Shown one piece after another: positions 57,810 through 64,000 of a stretch of DNA of 64,000 nt (the stretch's first letter is position 1; every line of letters begins with the position of its first letter). The DNA is from Heliocidaris tuberculata (Eukaryota; Echinodermata; Echinoidea; Camarodonta; Echinometridae), in contig CM046844.1 in the NCBI GenBank assembly GCA_025618425.1, forward strand, positions 11,210,058-11,274,057, in the 5' to 3' direction. Both the position numbers and the translations under genes were made by a program. The notes beneath the pieces are model-generated. The model searched no databases. It worked only from the letters and a program-made list of their open reading frames with translations, and was not told the DNA's origin.

Positions 57810-60207
57810 GCGGTTTACACATATTTCCATTCCATATGTATTTCAGACTAGGTCAGATTAGTTCTGTCCTATTGAATAATCTCAAGGTTGTATAAATATA
57901 TATACTCCATGCTGGATACCCATGATGATAAACTAATAATGGGAAGCAAATATTCTATTCATCATTAATCAATACAGAATATAATATATTATTCTTATTC
58001 TTGAACACATCAAATATTTTGTTTTCCTTTTTTGGATAGTGAGTGAAACCGTCCACCTTCTTGTTCAAACTTTTCAGTTGAGAAAATCATATTTAGCTGG
58101 AGAACCTGTTCTGTTTTGTGAGAAAATTGTATTTCACACCATGTATGACTGCATGTAGAGTGAAAATGAAACTGCCTAATGGGTGTATAGAGTGAGATAA
58201 ACGAGGTGATTATGATTCAACCAAAATGTGGCCATCAATTGCTTTAATAGAATAGGTAAACATCAATCGTAGAATGAGTAATGTAAAGAGAGTTCATGAG
58301 TGATGCATGGGAGCTATTATGTGCATTGTGCATTCATCTAGACATTGCACTTTTTTGCATGCTCTATCACCCTCCCCCCTTGAGCACAATAAAATTATGC
58401 ATCCCTCTTACAGAGAATGAACTATTCTTCTTGTAGGTAGTCTAGTCTTTCAGCCCATTGATGTCATCAATTGGTTGAAATCTTGACTAGGGAGAAAGTT
58501 TTACTTCAGGAAAGAGACATAGAGAATAGAAACAAAAGTATCTTTGTATCAATGTAATATCATTTATTAAAATTAACTAATGTATAATCAGGTCTGATTA
58601 TATGCATAGTGTTTGTAAAAAAATATTTGAATGGGTTACAGATTTTTTAAAAATGAGCTTGTTTTTAAAGTCTGTTTGATATTTCAAGTTATATCTTTTG
58701 TGATAGTACTTGTAACTAGTGTGATAGATTTACCTGCCTCTTCCAAAAATCATATTAGATTATAACAGTTGAGTCACAACACTAATAGAATGAATTCTAA
58801 AACTCCAGATGAAAAAAGGATTGGAAATAAATGTAACAGTCAACTGTGAAATAATGAAACAACCACAGTGCAACTCATTAGGATAGAATTTATCAAGTAG
58901 ATACAATTCATTATGCTTAAAATTGATTTATGATACAAGGAAGAAATGGAGGAAGTGTAGAATAGTTCTTGGAATTTAGACTAGCCTAATACAAACTTCA
59001 TCAGGCCCTTCAACTACATCTCCATTCATTCGTGATGGTGAATAATGCGTTGCCTCGATTCCTGCTGCGGCTGTCTGGTAACTCGCACGTGCCAGCTTTT
59101 AAAACCAAAATAGTGAGATGAGAGGAGACCAAAGGCTGGGAGTAATACAAGGTGATCTACCAGTATATTTTTGTCATTCATTAGAAAAAGTGGTGAAATA
59201 GAATGAGAGCATGAGTGGATGGGAAACAGTTGGGAGCTGAAATTTATGGTTGGCTGTTCTAATGGATCGTTAAATCCTCTCTCATTCAAACGGAGGGAAT
59301 CTATTTCGGCAGTTAGTAGCAGAACTGATGGGCAGCTGTGGAGGCGGAAAGTTTGAATTCGTGTGAATTTGAGTGCTTGGATTGTTACTTTGTGGTGGAT
59401 CGTCTTGACTCGATGTGAGGTAGATGTTCATTACTGTGTGTACTTTGTACCTTGATAGATGTAGCAAACAAGTCTTTGTCATGTAATCCCTATACTTTCC
59501 AGTTGCCTCACAGAGGTATGGAAAATTATGCTGTTATGACTATCATTTTCATGCTGTTGTGCTGATTGTGGGTGATGTTCTAGAAATATAAAAAATTATT
59601 GATTTTAATAATTACAAACTCATCATTTTTCCTTGGGTTGTTATATCGGAGAATAATGTCCTTGCACTACATGTAAGTGCAGGTTTGTCTTTTGTAGATT
59701 GCTTTTATGCTCCTTGCATGTGTTTTTTTTCTACGAATTGATTCAGTCCTTGCAATTAGAAAATGGTTGTGTATACCTGCATAAAGATTTAGAACAAAAT
59801 GAAGTATTATTAAATTGCTGGCCCATTAACACTGTTTTCGTTGCCCTTGGGTTGATAGTACTTAGCTGGTGATATTGGATAGCTTGTTCTCAATTTCATA
59901 TGTTATGTAATGGAGATCATGAAAGTATAACACTGCTTTGAGGTGAAAGTATTTACATGTAATTGCATATACTGTATAGTGCTTTCTAGAAAGTACAAAA
60001 TTAGTTGAAATAGGCAACCAACTTCCAGTGTTGCCCACTTGGAAGTGGTGATTGGACACGCCCTCTTCCCTTTTGCGAGCCGCTTTCTGTTTGTTTTGTA
60101 TCTTGAATTATCATTGCCTTGTTATTTCCTCTTCTTTGTTAATGAAAAAAATAGATGTATTTCATAGAAGGATGTGTAGAAAGTATACATGTACAATAAT
60201 ATTTAAG

Positions 60208-60425
60208 GTGGATTATAAAAATTAGCTTCCTTGGAGGAAAATGGGAAATTATGAAATTTCTACCACACAACATATGAAGAGGTGCTTGCAAGGATTATCA
60301 CAGATCTTATTTGTGTTTGAATGATTACAACTTTCAAACTACATACCTTTGATTTTCCTATATTAGATTTTCTCAGTTTCACTGATCAATTTCTCTCATT
60401 TTTCATTTTGTATGCCAGTGTGCAC
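60208..60425. repeat. Partial relative of the 54614 fold-back element
   Basis: AAGGTGGATTATAAAAATTA, GAAATTATGAAATTTC, TTGCAAGGATTATCAC and TTTGTGTTTGAATGATTAC appear in the same order as in the right arm of the 54614 element. The other arm is missing. Confidence 0.5.
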
Positions 60426-61514
60426 TTACCATTTAGAGGGAAAAATGGGGAAAAAGGGGGGAAATTGAGAAAAGAATAAACAAACAAATAAGCAAACAAA
60501 ATTGGTATATATTGCCCCCATATGATTGCTTATGACCTGTTACTGTGCAGTTATTTGGTTTGTAACTCACTAATGTGAACAATAAAGGGTCGATACAGCA
60601 TACACCGGTAGTCAAAGAAATAGCAGGGTATTCATAAAAATTGAATTAAGAGAGAAGGCGCAAGTTATATTTCCTGAATGGTTGAGAGCATCCTATGATA
60701 TGGAAATTTGAATGTTACTGTTTCTGTATGCTGGAGTTGCATAGTGTACACTTTGAACTGACACTTTTGGGTTTCACTATATACAATGACACATTTCGTT
60801 AAAAAAAAAAAAAACTTATTTTCCACGGGGTGTTGTAGCTTCTCAGGTTGTGTGAAAATATGATCTTTAACTGCGTTTATTGGCTGCAAGATAGGCTGAT
60901 CATACCAACTGTGAAATCAGAGTTTGAGTATGCATTCAGTCTTCCATTTCCTCTCTTAGGTGCTTACTTTATCAAAAAAAGAGAAAAAAAGTTTCATTCT
61001 TGGAAAACACCTTCAGTTTTCCATTAAATGTACTATTGAACCACCTCCACATATATGTACCCCCTTTCACATTGAAAACTACATGATGCATTGTATCAGA
61101 TAATATTTCTATGTACAAGTAGCATTGAAACACCTTTTGTGTGAATGACCCATGTTTTGCACTAATACACTTGCCAGGGATATGATGAATGGCTAATTGG
61201 TGCTTGCATGTAGTACATTTTCACCTAACCAGAGAATGCGTGGCTTAATTGTGTGAAGTGTTTACTAACTTATTTTATCGTGAATATCTAGGTACATACA
61301 TGTACATGTATTGCAAAGCATGGGAACTAAGGAGAATACTAAATATTATAGTACATGTACATGCATGTTTCATGATGTAACAGTAATTAACACTTTTCTG
61401 TGATGGATCTGCATGAGACCAATCTCAGTCTGGACCTTATGGTGTCTTGGTCTTGGTCTTGGTCTTGACCCTGAGACCTTATATGAATTGGACGTAATAA
61501 TCAGTCTTCCTCCT

Positions 61515-61662
61515 GGGCCTCGTTTCATAAAACTTGTCATCAAGAACAAGTTACAATAATTGTTATAAGCTACTGACATCCTCGCATCTGATCTGCTGAG
61601 AGCGAATTTATCATAGAAATGAGGCAGCCGTCATTGATAACAAGTTTTCTGAAACAGGGCCC
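61515..61662. mobile_element. GGGCCTCGTTTCATAAAA palindromic MITE, copy C
   Basis: GGGCCTCGTTTCATAAAACT and AGTTTTCTGAAACAGGGCC form the ends; AACTTGTCATCAAGAACAAG is mirrored by CATTGATAACAAGTT. The core motif appears inverted and mutated (ATCTGATCTGCTGAGAGC). Confidence 0.8.
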
Positions 61663-64000
61663 TGGTCTCGGACCCAACAGTGATACTTTCAAAACCTGAT
61701 GAAATTCTAGTCAGTATAATAATCTCTCTTTCATGTGAATAAAACCGCAAAGCATAAATTGCTGTGTGAATGTCCTACAGTTATATAATTAACAGAGAGC
61801 AGAGATACAACGTATCCTTTCCCCAGCATACATGTATCTTGTCTGAAATTGATAATGCCACCAGTCATGACAGTCCAGTAACACATAAATGTAATATGGA
61901 TGATATATTGCACTTGCAAAGGGTTGTACACAGCATGAATTCGTGGACCTTAAGTAAGTGGAAACAGGCTTTTAATTGTCATATTACTAGTTTCGCTTCC
62001 TGATGGGAAGCGGCCCCTTGAATGGTTTATTTTGAAACCTGATCATGCGACGACGAAGACGATCAGACCAGGAAGGCAGAATCATGCATTTTAGCTAGAT
62101 TATGCTGTTAATCATCAAAATAAACTTCATTAGGACATGGTCATCATGACTTGCGATCAGTAATTCGGCCCATGGTAAGAAGCATTAGTAATTCGTCAAT
62201 AATGATTACCATAGTGGTAATTCATTTTTTTTGGCTCATGTATGTGATGATACTTAAACCAATACATGCAATTAATGTTTACTGTAGCATTTGCACATTT
62301 ACATGTAGGTGTGCATGTACGGTTCCAACAGTTTAAGTTATAACATGGTTGCAGAGACTTTCAAGGAATCGTCTCGAGAGGCACTTTCAACACCCTATTG
62401 ATTGTCTCAAAGAAATCATGTTCAGATTATGTAATCCGTCATTGTATTGCTCGCACAGTTCAAAAGGTGATGGACAAGGTTCTTGAAATTGCCTTAGGTT
62501 CATTTTTACGAAAGCCTTTGCTATTGTGTTTTGTATGTATTGAATGAAGCAAAGCATGCTATAAGAAGTATGCAAAACCATTCAAATTCTCAGCATAATC
62601 TGTGAATTTGATGACTAATTGCAAACAATTGAAGAAATATTGGCATAGGCTAGTATCAATAGAAGAAATCTTTTCAAAAAAGGTAAAACATTTCAAGGTT
62701 TATAATGCACCCATGCTAGGATTCCCATGCTGTTGATTGTCATAGCACTTTGCAATAAGCTTACGTACAGATCTGCAATAAGAGGCCTCATTTATATTAC
62801 AGGAATAATCAAAAGGTTACTAGCCTTTGAAGTATGATAATCAAATCAGTATTGAGTGCATAAATTGAAATCAATTCCTGAACTAGTAATAAAAAGAACC
62901 TTCAGTATATAGAGTATTAAAAGGATGCCAATTATTTTGATCTACATGTATATATTAAAGGTTCCATGTTGCTATACTATATTTCAAAATATGGGTTCAA
63001 ATATTGCTTCTTTAAAGAGGTATTATTTAAGGAAACGCTCAATAAAGATAAAAGCGACTTGTGAGTAGACTATTCAACACACCCATGTGCTTGCAAAGAA
63101 TAGGGCCTGCATGTAACCCAAGTCAGGGTTGGGTTCCACTTGCATATTTTCATGTTGATTATCCTTTATTTCCTTCTTAGTCCCTATCTGTTGACCTAAG
63201 TTCTTTGAGGATGATTTTATACTTTCTCGCTGTACACAAATTATTTTCTTCAGTGATTAGTACACTTTAATGTAGATTAAGTACATCTACTACTAGGTGA
63301 GAGGCCTAGAGGCTGTTCATATTGGAGCTTTGTGATGATAATCCAACAATGCCCAAGGAAGAGATTATTTTTAGCTTGGGCATACCCAGGATGATTCACT
63401 GTATCTTCCAGCAATGAATCGCCTGTCTAAACATTCAACGGGTTGGTTCACACTGGGAAAGTACATGTTTCTTTAAAGGGGGCCAGTCACCAAAACATAT
63501 TTTGCTCTGTATGTAAGGGGTTCCATGGCATTTTACTATATATTCAACATTCTGCAGTTGTTGTGCAGCTGGTAAAAATGGTATAAGCGCGTTGCACTGT
63601 TCTGCTAAATGTGGACGTGCACTATTGCATTAAGCAGAAGGTCATGAACATTAAAGTACACATTACTTCAAAAATATGTGCTTATTTGACATGAAACTAT
63701 GAAAATTGTGTAGTTACCATCCATTTTCACTGTTTATTAGTTGATGAAGAGAGGATTTCTTGTCATGTTTAAGAAAATGCCGCAACATGTATAGAGCAAT
63801 CAAAATCTTAGAAGCGCGTTACAAGAAATTTACTTTATGGCATGCATGCGTCCTAACTGCTTCTTGCTATGTGCTGTAAAGCATAACGGTACATTAATCC
63901 CTGAAGTGATTTAGATAGGAAATTAAAGCAAATTTCTTGTAAGATTTCCCACTTGAAAGTGTATATACAATACATGATTATGAGTTATTTTCTTATGCCT
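61663..64000. other. AT-rich non-coding to window end
   Basis: No splice-bounded frame, RNA gene or clear repeat beyond short ACATGTA tracts was found. Confidence 0.45.

Larger units (their letters stand above)
56668..61514. other. AT-rich non-coding
   Basis: Includes a T31-G10 junction at 57769-57809, the partial fold-back relative at 60208-60425 and repeated (T)CTTGG near 61446-61465. No exon is supported. Confidence 0.45.

Overview
This is eukaryotic nuclear DNA, AT-rich and intron-containing. It is most likely from a marine invertebrate deuterostome, and a sea urchin is my best guess. Reasons: GT-AG introns; a BTB-BACK-Kelch gene and an LRR-Ig receptor of animal type; a tRNA-derived SINE; a decayed LINE; pervasive ACATGTACATGT tracts; and very many short palindromic elements with poly-G/poly-C cores. 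The species is an inference from repeat texture, not a database match.

Genes are few and lie in the first third. A plus-strand gene supplies four consistent exons (688-2950) encoding the C-terminal part of a multi-pass membrane protein I cannot name. A single-coding-exon minus-strand gene (6178-8097) encodes a 639-residue type I receptor with about 15 leucine-rich repeats, one Ig domain and a short basic tail. A two-coding-exon minus-strand gene (17706-20146) encodes a 644-residue Kelch-like protein close to the KLHL26/KLHL9/KLHL13 group, a probable Cullin-3 substrate adaptor. At 33.3 kb there is an exon-like block with good splice sites but no single open frame.

The rest is mostly accessory DNA. 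It includes GGGCC-ended palindromes carrying an internal CCAAT-type core, hAT-like elements with target-site duplications, TTAA-flanked elements, 0.5-kb fold-back elements, a short hairpin family and a SINE. At 24-29 kb elements appear nested around a 17-bp minisatellite that adjoins a LINE 3' end. A 2-kb element (37193-39155) is filled by a T-rich 41-bp minisatellite that stays open in all three frames and mimics a large membrane protein.

The three recognised genes have no obvious joint pathway. The most unusual non-repeat signal is a cluster of seven GTAACGTCCGTAAC-like motifs at 10.1-11.3 kb, between the receptor gene and the Kelch gene. From about 33.7 kb to the end I see no convincing coding exon.
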